DNA from: Streptomyces griseosporeus
GTDB lineage: Bacteria; Actinomycetota; Actinomycetes; Streptomycetales; Streptomycetaceae
NCBI RefSeq assembly: GCF_014656055.1
Contig: NZ_BNBR01000007.1
Span: 1 to 64,000 of the forward strand
DNA length: 64,000 nt
Direction of reading: 5' to 3'
Shown here in pieces: positions 43,131 to 51,889 of the stretch. The notes beneath the pieces are model-generated. The model saw nothing but the letters and a program-made list of their open reading frames with translations, was not told where the DNA came from and ran no database searches. Position 1 is the stretch's first letter, and each line of letters begins with the position of its first letter. Position numbers and translations under genes: made by a program.

Positions 43131-45928
43131 GGCGTGCTCCCGGTGAGGACCCGGGCGGGCGGGCCCGAGGCGACGACACGGCCCGCCGCCATCACGTGGA
43201 CGACGTCGGCGAGGCCGGCGACCAGGTCGAGGTCGTGCTCGACGACGAGCAGGGCGGTGCCGTCGGCGGCGAGCGCCCTGAGCAGCCGGGCCAGGGCCGC
43301 GACCTCGGCGCCGTCCAGACCCGCGGCCGGTTCGTCCAGCAGCAGCACGCGGGGGGTGCCGGCGAGGGCGCGGGCCAGCTCCACGCGGCGCAGGGTGCCG
43401 GTGGGGAGGGCTGCGGCTGGTTGGGTGCGGAGGTCGTCGAGGTGGAGCAGGTGGAGGGTGCGGTCGACCGCGGCGGTGGGGTCGGGGGTGGCGGTCTGTT
43501 CCGCGCCGACGCGGACGTTGTCGTTGACGGTGAGGGTCGGGAAGACGGCCAGTTGCTGGAACGTGCGGGCGATGCCGAGGCGGGTGCGGGTGTGGGGTGG
43601 GGTGTGGGTGATGTCCCGGCCCCGGTAGAGGATGCGGCCGTGGGTCGGGCGCAGGGTTCCCGCGAGGCAGTGGAAGAGGGTGGTCTTTCCGGCGCCGTTG
43701 GGGCCGACCACTGCCGTGACCTGGCCTGGGTGCAGGGTGAGGGTCACGTCGGCGAGGGCGGTGAAGTCGGCGTAGCGGGCGTGGAGGTGGTGGGCGGTGA
43801 GGATCGGTGTGCCGGCCGGTGCCGGGGCGGTGGGTCGTGCGGGTGCGGTGTCCCGTGCGGGGGCGTGGGTGGGCACGCGGCCTTCGGCCGCGTCCGGGTT
43901 CCCACCCGCACCACCCGTGCAACTTTCGTTGTCGGGTGCGGGTGGCCCCTGCCGGGGCTCCTCGCCGTCGGCGGCTGCCGCCCGGCGGGGCCTTGCGCCT
44001 GCGCCGCCCGCCACGCCTCCGATGCCTCCCACGCCACCCCCGCGTGCCCTCGCCACGCGGGCTCGGGTCGCCGTGCCCAGGGGCGTGAGGCGTGCCGGCT
44101 GCCGCGGGCGCAGGCGGTTCGCCGCATCCCTCAGGGCCTCGTACGGGCCCTCCGGGAGGCGGCCCACCAGGACCGTCAGGACGCCGAGCGTCGCCGCCGC
44201 CACCCCGCCCCGGGTGCCCGCGTCCAGACCGACCAGCAGGGCCGCGGCGGCCAGGGCGCCCAGTGTGCTGTCGGCGCCGAGGACGACGACCGCCGCGAAC
44301 CAGAGCAGGCCGCGCACGGGGTCGTAGGCCCCCGGGTCGAAGGCGCGCAGGCCCATGCCGAGGAGGCCGCCGCCCAGCGCGGCCAGCGCGGCGCCCGCGA
44401 CGAACGCCAGGAGCTTCAGCGACGGCACCCGGACGCCCGCCGCCGACGCCCCCGCCTCGTCGTCGCGCAGCGCCGCCAGCGCCCGGCCCGTGCGGCCCCG
44501 GCGCAGCAGCCTTGCCGCCAGCAGAGCGGCGCAGAGGAGGGCCAGTTCCAGGACGTAGTAGGCGCGGTCTCCCTCGAAGCCCGCCGGGCGGCCCAGCGAC
44601 AGGCCTGCCGTGACGTACGGCTGGGCGAAGACGAAGCGGCTCACCCCGACGCCCACCGCGAACGTCGCCAGCGCCAGCGCCAGGCCGTGGCGGTGGATCG
44701 CCGGCCGGCCCGTCAGCAGCCCCAAGGGGGCGACCAGGAGGACGGACAGGGCCAGGGCGGGCAGTTCCGGCACCTGCGGCAGCCCCGGGAAACGGCCCGC
44801 CGCCAGCAGGGCAGTGAACAGGGCGCCCAGACCCGCGTACGCCGCCTGCCCCAGGGAGATCTGCCCGCCGCGGCCGGTGACGACCACCAGCGACAGCAGC
44901 ACCACGCCGAGCGCCGGCACCTGGACCGCGGTGTGCAGGTCGGAACCGGCGAGGCCCAGCGGCAGCAGGAACAGCACCACCGCCACCAGCCACGCCCCGG
45001 GCGGCTCCGGCACCCGCGCGGTGACCGCGCGCGGCAGCGCGTCCCGCGCCCCCACCCCGGGCAGGACCAGCGCGGCGACCAGCAGCGCCACCACGAACAG
45101 GTTCGCGCCGACCGCCTGCACCAGCGGCGCCGCCCACCCCTGCGGATGCAGCCGCGTCAACTGGCTCTGCGCCACCCCGACGGCCAGCGCCACCCCGACC
45201 GCCACCGGCAGGCTGCGCATCCGTGCGGCGACCGCGACCGCGACCACCTCCATCACCAGCAGCGGCAGCCCGTACGGGTCCAGCCGCACGTACGGCGCCA
45301 GCAGCACGCCCGTCAGGCCCGCCGTGAACGACCCGAACGCCCAGCCCGCCGCCGCCACCCGGTCCGCGTCCACGCCGCCCAGCACGGCCAGCCCCCGGTC
45401 GTCCACGACCGCCCGCAGCTCCCGCCCGAACCGCGTCCAGCGGGTCACCGCCCCGACCGCCGCCGCCAGCACCAGCGCCACCGCCAGCTGCCCCCACGGC
45501 TCGACCGGCACCAGGTCCGGCGCGTCGTCGCGGGCCCCCTGCCCCCACACCAGCGCCGCCCCGCCCACCAGCAGCACGAACACCCCGATGGACGCCACCA
45601 GGGTCTGCGCCGGGTCGCCGCCCAGCACCGACAGCGGACGGAAGACGAACCGTTCCAGCACCACCCCGATGCCCGGCGCGACCACCATCAGCGTCAGCAC
45701 CGCCGCCGGCCACAGCGGCCACCCCCAGCCGGCCACGCACTGCCGCAGCACGTACGCGCACACCATCGCGATCGCCCCGTGCGCGAAGTTCAGTACCCCG
45801 GTCGCCCGGTACGTCACGATCAGCCCGACCCCGGTGAGCGCGGCGGCGGCGCCGACCGACAGACCGGCCAGCGTCAGGTCGTACGTCAGCGAGGACATGG
45901 ACGAGGACATGGACAGGTGCGCGGACAT
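43127..45928 (-). CDS. Fused LivH-LivM-LivG ABC transporter protein
   Basis: A 933-residue chain joining three usually separate subunits. Residues ~1-305 are a LivH permease (LIVTYRATGVLNFAHGAIAMVCAY); ~310-630 a LivM permease (VVTGRGGQISLGQAAYAGLGALF, ALRDDEAGASAAGV); a ~80-residue Gly/Ala/Pro linker follows; and ~700-933 is a LivG ATPase with intact Walker A VVGPNGAGKTTLF, Walker B VLLLDEPAAGLD and switch VVEHD, but a signature of LPTGTLRRVELA, lacking the usual Gln. ATG 45928 overlaps the preceding stop (TGATG). The system is HAAT-type import, substrate unproven. Confidence 0.9.
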   Translation of the reverse strand: MSAHLSMSSSMSSLTYDLTLAGLSVGAAAALTGVGLIVTYRATGVLNFAHGAIAMVCAYVLRQCVAGWGWPLWPAAVLTLMVVAPGIGVVLERFVFRPLSVLGGDPAQTLVASIGVFVLLVGGAALVWGQGARDDAPDLVPVEPWGQLAVALVLAAAVGAVTRWTRFGRELRAVVDDRGLAVLGGVDADRVAAAGWAFGSFTAGLTGVLLAPYVRLDPYGLPLLVMEVVAVAVAARMRSLPVAVGVALAVGVAQSQLTRLHPQGWAAPLVQAVGANLFVVALLVAALVLPGVGARDALPRAVTARVPEPPGAWLVAVVLFLLPLGLAGSDLHTAVQVPALGVVLLSLVVVTGRGGQISLGQAAYAGLGALFTALLAAGRFPGLPQVPELPALALSVLLVAPLGLLTGRPAIHRHGLALALATFAVGVGVSRFVFAQPYVTAGLSLGRPAGFEGDRAYYVLELALLCAALLAARLLRRGRTGRALAALRDDEAGASAAGVRVPSLKLLAFVAGAALAALGGGLLGMGLRAFDPGAYDPVRGLLWFAAVVVLGADSTLGALAAAALLVGLDAGTRGGVAAATLGVLTVLVGRLPEGPYEALRDAANRLRPRQPARLTPLGTATRARVARARGGGVGGIGGVAGGAGARPRRAAAADGEEPRQGPPAPDNESCTGGAGGNPDAAEGRVPTHAPARDTAPARPTAPAPAGTPILTAHHLHARYADFTALADVTLTLHPGQVTAVVGPNGAGKTTLFHCLAGTLRPTHGRILYRGRDITHTPPHTRTRLGIARTFQQLAVFPTLTVNDNVRVGAEQTATPDPTAAVDRTLHLLHLDDLRTQPAAALPTGTLRRVELARALAGTPRVLLLDEPAAGLDGAEVAALARLLRALAADGTALLVVEHDLDLVAGLADVVHVMAAGRVVASGPPARVLTGSTP
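43865..43945. repeat. Two adjacent hairpins within the LivM-LivG linker coding sequence
   Basis: The linker DNA holds ACGCGGCC/GGCCGCGT (43875-43882 and 43886-43893) nested within GGGTGGG/CCCACCC, and next to it an 11-bp stem CCACCCGCACC/GGTGCGGGTGG (43902-43912 and 43935-43945). Such paired palindromes look like an intergenic REP-like element now read through in frame. Confidence 0.6.
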
Positions 45929-46413
45929 CAGCCGGTGTCCCCGGGCGGGTCGCAGATCGGGCACGCGCTCAGGTCGCCGCCGCGCAGCAGCTTCGCGTCC
46001 ACCGGCACCGCCTCCGCCTTCCCCGCGACCAGCGGGCAGTCCGCGCGGTGCCACAGCGTGCCACCCGGCACCATCCGCATCTCCCCGCTGACCGCTACCG
46101 GCGCCGTCGCCGTCGCCGTCATGGCAGTCTCCTCGGCACCGGCGGGTCCGGCGTCCACCAGCAGTCCGTACAGCTCCTCCACGCGCGCGGCGGCGACCTG
46201 CCCGCGGCCGTGCGCGAGCAGCACCGCCCCGGCGACGATCAGCGCGGCGCCCGGGATCGTGCAGGAGGCGAGGTAGGGCACCTGGCGCTCGGCGAACCGC
46301 TCGCCGGAGACGCCGTACCAGCCGATGACGCACAGCACCGCGCCGGCCGCGAGCGCGGCCCAGCCGGCCCACAGGGCGGGGTGCGCGGTCCGCAGACGGC
46401 TGGCTGTCCTCAT
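45928..46413 (-). CDS. Membrane protein with C-terminal zinc-ribbon-like tail
   Basis: A 161-residue protein at the head of the Liv operon. Two hydrophobic helices (ALWAGWAALAAGAVLCVIGWYGV and CTIPGAALIVAGAVLLAHG) anchor it, and the C-terminal ~45 residues (GGTLWHRADCPLVAGKAEAV to SACPICDPPG) have Trp-His, one Cys, and a CPIC pair that could bind metal. GGGAG lies five bases before the ATG at 46413. Its stop overlaps the fused transporter start, so it is translated with it. Function unknown; likely an accessory of the transporter. Confidence 0.72.
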   Translation of the reverse strand: MRTASRLRTAHPALWAGWAALAAGAVLCVIGWYGVSGERFAERQVPYLASCTIPGAALIVAGAVLLAHGRGQVAAARVEELYGLLVDAGPAGAEETAMTATATAPVAVSGEMRMVPGGTLWHRADCPLVAGKAEAVPVDAKLLRGGDLSACPICDPPGDTG

Positions 46414-46535
46414 CTCGGCTCCCACACGTCGGGTGGTGGTCCGGGCCGGCCAATGGCTTGCACTATGCCCCGCGGAAGCTGACCCTGAAAGCACCGGGAG
46501 CACCCGGCCCGGAACGACACCCGGTGGTGAGCCAG

Positions 46536-47120
46536 ATGGTTGTCGGGAGCGACCTCAGGCGGGGGACGCGGACCAGGGGGCGCGGCCCACGGGCGGCGGG
46601 ACGGGGGACGGCGTTCGCCGCCGCTCTCCTCCTCATTCTCGCCCCGGCGGTCGCGGCGTGCAGCGACGACGGCGGCGGTGGCGGCGCGAGCAGCCCCTCC
46701 GCCACACCGCCCGGGCAGGCCGCCACGAGCGCGCTGCCCAGCCTGCCCGCCGACCCCACGGCGGCCAAGAAGGAGATCGCGGAGAACTGGGAGAAGTTCT
46801 TCGACCCCAAGACCTCCCTGGAGGACAAGCAGGCCCTGCTGGAGAGCGGCGACCGGATGGCGCCGGTCCTCCGGGCCTTCAGCGGCGACCGGCGCGGCGG
46901 ACAGGTCCGGGCGCGGGTCGAGAAGACCGAGTTCACCTCGGCCACCCAGGCCACCGTCACCTACACGCTGCTGCTGAACGGGGCCACCGCCCTGCCGAAC
47001 GCCTCGGGGACCTCCGTCGTGCAGGACGGCACCTGGAAGGTGTCCGTCCGCACCCTGTGCGCGCTGGTGCAGCTGAGTGGCAATGCGTCGGCCTCGCAGT
47101 CGCCGCTGCCGGGCTGCTGA
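46536..47120 (+). CDS. Putative lipoprotein of unknown function
   Basis: A ~194-residue exported protein. After a basic stretch, a hydrophobic signal FAAALLLILAPAVAACSDD ends in a lipobox (AVAAC), so it should be lipidated. The mature part has a Gly/Ser/Pro linker, a helical segment ADPTAAKKEIAENWEKFFDPKTSLEDKQALLESG and a beta-rich half ending in GTWKVSVRTLCALVQLSG, resembling small actinobacterial lipoproteins of unknown role. The start is uncertain (ATG 46536, GTG 46527 or ATG 46458). It overlaps the binding-protein gene by 44 bases and is divergent from the Liv permease operon. Confidence 0.7.
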   Translation: MVVGSDLRRGTRTRGRGPRAAGRGTAFAAALLLILAPAVAACSDDGGGGGASSPSATPPGQAATSALPSLPADPTAAKKEIAENWEKFFDPKTSLEDKQALLESGDRMAPVLRAFSGDRRGGQVRARVEKTEFTSATQATVTYTLLLNGATALPNASGTSVVQDGTWKVSVRTLCALVQLSGNASASQSPLPGC

Positions 47121-48378
47121 GGCCGCCGCCGCGGCGCTGCTGCTCCTGCCGGCCGCGGCCTGCGGCAGCCGCCTGCCCGAGAGCGACTTCGAGCACCGGG
47201 ACCATCCGTCCGCGACCGCCCGCGCGCCCCTGCGCGTCGGCATCCTGGCCAGCGCCACCAGCCCCGTCGGCGGCGACGCCTTCACCGGACCCGGCGACGG
47301 GGCCAGGGCCTACTTCGACCGGCTCAACGCGCGCGGCGGCATCGACGGCCGCCGCGTCGAGGTCCGCACCTGCGACGACGGCGGCAGCGGCGTCGGCGAC
47401 AACGCCTGCGTGCACCGGCTGATCGACGAGGACAAGGTCGTCGCCCTGGTCGCCACCACCGTCCTCGACTACGCCGGCGCCTCCCGGGTCTCCCACGCGC
47501 GCGTGCCCGACATCGGCGGCCAGCCCATCGGCGCCGCGTACGACACCTGGCCGCACCTGTACGGCATCTACGGCAGCCTCGCGCCCCGCGACGGCACCCC
47601 CGGCTGGCACGGCATGCTGTACGGCGGCACCGAGGTCTACCGGTACTTCAAGCGGGAGCACGGGGCCCGCACGGCCGCCGTCGTGTCGTACAACCAGGCC
47701 GCCTCCGCCGCCTACGCCCGGCTCGTCGAGCGGGGCCTGAAAGCCGAGGGGTACCGGGTGGTCGCCGAGCAGGTCGACTTCGCGCTGCCCAACTTCCGCG
47801 CGATCGCCGCCGACCTGAAACAGCAGGGCGCCGACCTCGTCTTCGACGCCCTCGACACGCACGGCAACGCCCTGCTGTGCAAGGCGATGGACGAGGTCGG
47901 CGCGCGCGTCACCGCCAAGGTGACCAACGTGCAGAACTGGACGTCCACCGTCCCCGACGACTACCGGGACGCCCCCCGCTGCCGCAACGCGCTGTGGGCC
48001 ACCGGCTCCAGCCGCAACCTCGACGACACCGGCGACCCGGCCGTACGGGAGTTCCGCACGGCCACCCGGGGCCTGGGGACGCACTCCCAATGGCAGCTGG
48101 AGGGCTGGGCGGCGGCCATGTGGTTCACCGAGGCGGCCCGGTCCTGCGCGCGGCAGGGCATCACGCGCGCGTGCGTCGACGCCTGGATGAACCGCAGCGA
48201 GGGCTTCACCGCCGGCGGCCTGCTGCTGCCCGTCGTCTTCGAACGCCTGCCCGAGCCGCCGAAGATCCGCCGCACCTGCCTGTCGGTGGCGCGCTGGCGG
48301 GACGGCCGGGGCTGGGTCTCCCAGGGCGACATGAACCGCACCTGCTTCGACGTCCCGCAGCTGCCCTACGCGCCCTGA
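47077..48378 (+). CDS. Branched-chain amino acid-type ABC substrate-binding lipoprotein
   Basis: A 433-residue periplasmic-binding-fold type I protein. An N-terminal signal AAAAALLLLPAAACGSR has a lipobox cysteine. The body opens LRVGILASATSPVGGDAFTGPGDGARAYFDRLNARGGIDGRRVEV, the family hallmark, with VVALVATTVLDYAGAS and AAVVSYNQAASAAYARLVERGL. It delivers ligand to the fused Liv permease encoded divergently; whether the ligand is an amino acid, amide or other small acid is open. GTG start inside the preceding gene. Convergent with ctaD. Confidence 0.85.
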   Translation: MAMRRPRSRRCRAAEAAAAALLLLPAAACGSRLPESDFEHRDHPSATARAPLRVGILASATSPVGGDAFTGPGDGARAYFDRLNARGGIDGRRVEVRTCDDGGSGVGDNACVHRLIDEDKVVALVATTVLDYAGASRVSHARVPDIGGQPIGAAYDTWPHLYGIYGSLAPRDGTPGWHGMLYGGTEVYRYFKREHGARTAAVVSYNQAASAAYARLVERGLKAEGYRVVAEQVDFALPNFRAIAADLKQQGADLVFDALDTHGNALLCKAMDEVGARVTAKVTNVQNWTSTVPDDYRDAPRCRNALWATGSSRNLDDTGDPAVREFRTATRGLGTHSQWQLEGWAAAMWFTEAARSCARQGITRACVDAWMNRSEGFTAGGLLLPVVFERLPEPPKIRRTCLSVARWRDGRGWVSQGDMNRTCFDVPQLPYAP

Positions 48379-48390
48379 CCGGGCCGCTCC

Positions 48391-50094
48391 TCACCCGTCC
48401 TGACCGGACCGGTCCTCGCTCGCCTGGTGCGACGGCGGCTCGGGCTGCGGGGTCAGTGCCGCGAACTCCGGGTGGTGCAGGTCGAACGCCGGGGACTCCG
48501 AACGGATCCGGGGCAGCGCGGTGAAGTTGTGGCGCGGCGGCGGGCAGGAGGTCGCCCACTCCAGCGAACGGCCGTATCCCCACGGGTCGTCGACGTCGAC
48601 CTTCTCGCCGTACTTGGCCGTCTTCCACACGTTGTACAGGAACGGCAGCGTCGACAGGCCCAGCAGGAACGCGCCGATCGTGGACACCGTGTTCAGGGCG
48701 GTGAAGCCGTCGGAGGCCAGGTAGTCCGGGTAGCGGCGCGGCATGCCCTCCGCGCCCAGCCAGTGCTGCACCAGGAACGTGGTGTGGAAGCCGACGAACA
48801 GCGTCCAGAACTGGATCTTCCCGAGCCGCTCGTCGAGCATCTTCCCGGTGAACTTCGGCCACCAGAAGTACAGCCCGCCGAAGATCGCGAAGACGACCGT
48901 GCCGAAGACGACGTAGTGGAAGTGCGCGACGACGAAGTACGAGTCGGTGACGTGGAAGTCCATCGGCGGCGACGCCAGGATCACCCCGGTCAGCCCGCCG
49001 AACAGGAACGTCACCAGGAAGCCCGTCGCCCACAGCATCGGCGTCTCGAACGACAGCGAGCCCCGGAGCATCGTGCCGGTCCAGTTGAAGAACTTCACGC
49101 CGGTCGGCACGGCGATCAGGAAGCTCATGAAGGAGAAGAACGGCAGCAGCACCGCGCCCGTGGCGAACATGTGGTGCGCCCACACCACCACCGACAGACC
49201 GGTGATCGAGATCGTCGCGCCGACCAGGGTCAGATAGCCGAAGATCGGCTTGCGGCTGAAGACCGGGATGATCTCCGTGATGATGCCGAAGAACGGCAGC
49301 GCGATGATGTACACCTCGGGATGGCCGAAGAACCAGAACAGGTGCTGCCACAGCAGCGCCCCGCCGTTCGCCGCGTCGAAGACCTGGCTGCCGAAGCGCC
49401 GGTCCGCCTCGAGGACCAGCAGCGCCGCCGCCAGCACCGGGAACGCCATCAGGATCAGGATCGACGTCAGCAGCGTGTTCCAGGTGAAGATCGGCATCCG
49501 GAACATCGTCATGCCGGGCGCGCGCATGCCGACGATCGTGGTGATGAAGTTGACCGCGCCGAGGATCGTGCCGAAGCCGGCCAGCGCCAGCCCCATGATC
49601 CACAGGTCGGGGCCGATGCCGGGGGAGTGCACGGAGTCGTTGAGCGGCGCGTAGGCGAACCAGCCGAAGGCGGCCGGCCCCTCCGGCACCAGCAGCGAGC
49701 CGAGCACGATCAGCCCGCCGAACAGGAACAGCCAGTACGAGAGCATGTTCAGCCGCGGGAAGGCCACGTCCGGCGCGCCGATCTGCAACGGCATCAGCTC
49801 GTTGGCGAACCCGGCGAAGCTGGGCGTGGCGAACAGCAGCAGCATGATCGTGCCGTGCATCGTGAACAGCTGGTTGAACTCGTTGTTGGTCACGATCTGC
49901 AGCCCCGGCCGCGCCAGCTCGGCGCGCATCAGCAGCGCCATCACCCCGCCGACCAGGAAGAACACAAACGATGTGATCAGGTAGAGATGCCCGATCTTCT
50001 TGTGGTCGGTGGTGGTCAGCCAGTCGACGATCACCCGGCCGTGGCGCTTGCCCAACAGCGGGTGCGCCGCCGCCGGTACGGTCTGCGTGCCCAT
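48391..50094 (-). CDS. ctaD: Cytochrome c oxidase subunit I (orphan copy)
   Basis: A 567-residue heme-copper oxidase subunit with twelve helices. Ligand motifs are visible: FTMHGTIMLLLFATP (heme a His), LFWFFGHPEVYIIALPFFG (CuB His-Tyr), WAHHMFATG (paired His), and FVVAHFHYVVFGTVVFA (hemes). No ctaC, ctaE or ctaF genes are adjacent, so it is not the usual ctaCDFE cluster; Streptomyces often carries an extra ctaD. The ATG at 50094 starts MGTQTVPAAAHPLLGKRHG after AAGGGG. Terminal oxidase in respiration, at the cytoplasmic membrane. Confidence 0.93.
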   Translation of the reverse strand: MGTQTVPAAAHPLLGKRHGRVIVDWLTTTDHKKIGHLYLITSFVFFLVGGVMALLMRAELARPGLQIVTNNEFNQLFTMHGTIMLLLFATPSFAGFANELMPLQIGAPDVAFPRLNMLSYWLFLFGGLIVLGSLLVPEGPAAFGWFAYAPLNDSVHSPGIGPDLWIMGLALAGFGTILGAVNFITTIVGMRAPGMTMFRMPIFTWNTLLTSILILMAFPVLAAALLVLEADRRFGSQVFDAANGGALLWQHLFWFFGHPEVYIIALPFFGIITEIIPVFSRKPIFGYLTLVGATISITGLSVVVWAHHMFATGAVLLPFFSFMSFLIAVPTGVKFFNWTGTMLRGSLSFETPMLWATGFLVTFLFGGLTGVILASPPMDFHVTDSYFVVAHFHYVVFGTVVFAIFGGLYFWWPKFTGKMLDERLGKIQFWTLFVGFHTTFLVQHWLGAEGMPRRYPDYLASDGFTALNTVSTIGAFLLGLSTLPFLYNVWKTAKYGEKVDVDDPWGYGRSLEWATSCPPPRHNFTALPRIRSESPAFDLHHPEFAALTPQPEPPSHQASEDRSGQDG

Positions 50095-50434
50095 CGCTCG
50101 CTCGCCCCTTCGCTCGTCGCGTCCCGGGTCCGCCGCGGGCCCGCACCGCACGTCCGGGCGGGCCTCCGCCATCATGCGCGCGTCGTCGTGCGCTCCGACA
50201 GGGGGCGTACCGGTCGTGTTGTGACCGGGCCCGGTATTCCCTGTGCGGTGCCTGCTCCCGCGGACCGCGCGGAAAGGGACGGGAAAGCCGGTCGGAGGCT
50301 GTTCCCCGGCACTTTCCGCCGGGTCCGGGGAGGGTCTCGGCAGACACGCGGGAATTGCGTTCGAATACCCGCGGAAGGCGTAGAGAATCACTCGCACCCG
50401 TGACACGGAACGGCCGAAACGCGTGTCGGGATCC

Positions 50435-50451
50435 TGTGACAGAAGTGTGAC
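50435..50451. promoter_or_regulatory. Direct repeats in the ctaD/I78 divergent region
   Basis: TGTGAC occurs at 50435-50440 and 50446-50451, exactly 11 bp apart. Read on the minus strand these are GTCACA units, faintly like the 11-base direct repeats of PhoP (PHO) boxes. The 421-bp region 50095-50515 otherwise holds no gene that I can support. Confidence 0.3.
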
Positions 50452-50515
50452 CGGAGTGATCCATCGCACGCGATCGGGGTTCCCCGAGTTCAGGCCACCG
50501 CCTAGCGTGGGAGCT

Positions 50516-50734
50516 ATGTCACCCACCATTCCCACTCCGCCGCCGGAGCCCCAGGACAGCCCCGACGGATACGTCGGCCTCCCCGCCGCGCTGGCCGAGC
50601 AGCGCGCCCGCGAGCGGGGCTGGACGACCGTCCGCGCGCTGCCGCCGGGCGCGATCATCACCATGGAGTACCGGGCCGGGCGGCTCAATTTCGAGGTGCG
50701 GGACGGCCGGGTGACCCGCGCCTGGAAGGGCTGA
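50516..50734 (+). CDS. I78-family peptidase inhibitor-like protein
   Basis: A 72-residue protein. Its C-terminal half, ALPPGAIITMEYRAGRLNFEVRDGRVTRAWKG, fits the I78 inhibitor family (aspergillus elastase inhibitor type), a small fold with an extended reactive loop around the RLN motif. It has no signal peptide, and a Pro-rich N-terminus. The ATG at 50516 is preceded by GGGAG only two bases away; TAGCGT at 50503-50508 could be the -10 of a near-leaderless mRNA. Whether it inhibits a protease is unknown. Confidence 0.72.
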   Translation: MSPTIPTPPPEPQDSPDGYVGLPAALAEQRARERGWTTVRALPPGAIITMEYRAGRLNFEVRDGRVTRAWKG

Positions 50735-50758
50735 GCCCCGCGCCGCCACGGGCACGGC

Positions 50759-50804
50759 GAAGGCCCCGGCTCCCGGACCGTGAGGTCGGGAGGCCGGGGC
50801 CTTC
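50759..50804. terminator. Bidirectional terminator
   Basis: GAAGGCCCCGG at 50759-50769 pairs with 50794-50804, and an inner CTCCCG/CGGGAG extends the stem with one bulged base. It lies between the stop of the I78-like gene and the minus-strand PAP2 gene stop and should serve both. Confidence 0.85.
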
Positions 50805-50857
50805 GGGTGCGGGGCGCGGTGTGTGCGTACTGGGCCCCGCCGTACCGCTCCGGCGGG

Positions 50858-51889
50858 CTAGCCGCCGTTCGTCAGGGGGCGGGTCGCCGTGGAGCGCGGC
50901 AGGCGCTCCGGGTGCGGCGGGCGGCGGCTGCCGGCCGGGGTGACCGGGGTGCGCTCCGAGCGGGCCGTGTGCGGGCCCGGGGCCAGATAGGCCGGTGCGC
51001 GCGCGGCACGGGCCGCGGTGAGCGCGTCGCGGGCCGCCGCGGCCGTCTCGTCCTGGGCGGTGGCCGCCGGGCGCGGCTTGAGCCGTACCGGCGCCGTGAC
51101 CGGGGCGGCCGGGGCCGGGACCGTGCCGGTGGTGCGGGCGCGCCTGCGGTCGCGCAGGTCGAGGATCCAGGCCTCGGCACGGGCGATCAGCGGCTCGGCC
51201 CACGGCAGGGCCAGCAGGATCAGCAGGCCCGCGGCCCAGCCGAGCAGGACGTCGCTCAGCCAGTGCGTACCGAGGTAGACCGTGGACATGCCGACGCCGA
51301 GCGCCACCACCGCGGACAGCGCGGACAGCCAGCGGCGGGCTCTCGGGGTGGAGGCCAGATACGCCAGGATTCCCCAGGTCACCACCGCGTTGGCGGTGTG
51401 GCCGCTGGGGAATATATCGCCGCCCATGCCCATCTCGTTCGAGCCGATGACGGTCGCGTAGTGCGGGCCGAGGCGGCCCATGCCGATCTTCGCGGCGCCG
51501 ACCGTGAGGTTCAGCAGCAACAGCGAGGCGCCGAGGGTGAGCAGCGGGCGCAGCGTGTGCTGCCGCCAGGACCGCCAGCCGAGCCACGCCGCGACCATCA
51601 CGGCGGTGGGGCCGCGCTGGCCGAGCACGACGTAGTAGTCGACGAACGCGTGGATGTGGGACCACTGCTGGTACGGCCGGAAGAACATGACCTGCCAGTC
51701 CAGGCGGACCAGCCACGAGGTCGTCACGACGAGCCACACGATGGCCAGATAGAAGGCCAGGGTCGCGCCGAAGAGCGCGGCCCTGTGCCGCGTCATGCGC
51801 GGTACGTCGATATGGGTCGGCCGCTGCGGCTCCCGGTCCAGCCGGTGGAAGAGCCAGTCCCAGCGGCCCGCCTTTGGTTCAGTACGCAC
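50858..51889 (-). CDS. PAP2-superfamily membrane phosphatase
   Basis: A 343-residue PAP2-type phosphatase with about six hydrophobic helices in the first 230 residues. Active-site motifs are KIGMGRLGP (C1, Lys and Arg), FPSGHTANAV (C2, PSGH) and STVYLGTHWLSDVLLG (C3, His-x3-Asp). Such enzymes remove phosphate from undecaprenyl pyrophosphate, phosphatidate or similar lipids. The last ~110 residues are disordered, Arg/Pro/Ala-rich and cytoplasmic. GTG start at 51889. It is divergent from the MFS gene. Confidence 0.88.
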   Translation of the reverse strand: MRTEPKAGRWDWLFHRLDREPQRPTHIDVPRMTRHRAALFGATLAFYLAIVWLVVTTSWLVRLDWQVMFFRPYQQWSHIHAFVDYYVVLGQRGPTAVMVAAWLGWRSWRQHTLRPLLTLGASLLLLNLTVGAAKIGMGRLGPHYATVIGSNEMGMGGDIFPSGHTANAVVTWGILAYLASTPRARRWLSALSAVVALGVGMSTVYLGTHWLSDVLLGWAAGLLILLALPWAEPLIARAEAWILDLRDRRRARTTGTVPAPAAPVTAPVRLKPRPAATAQDETAAAARDALTAARAARAPAYLAPGPHTARSERTPVTPAGSRRPPHPERLPRSTATRPLTNGG

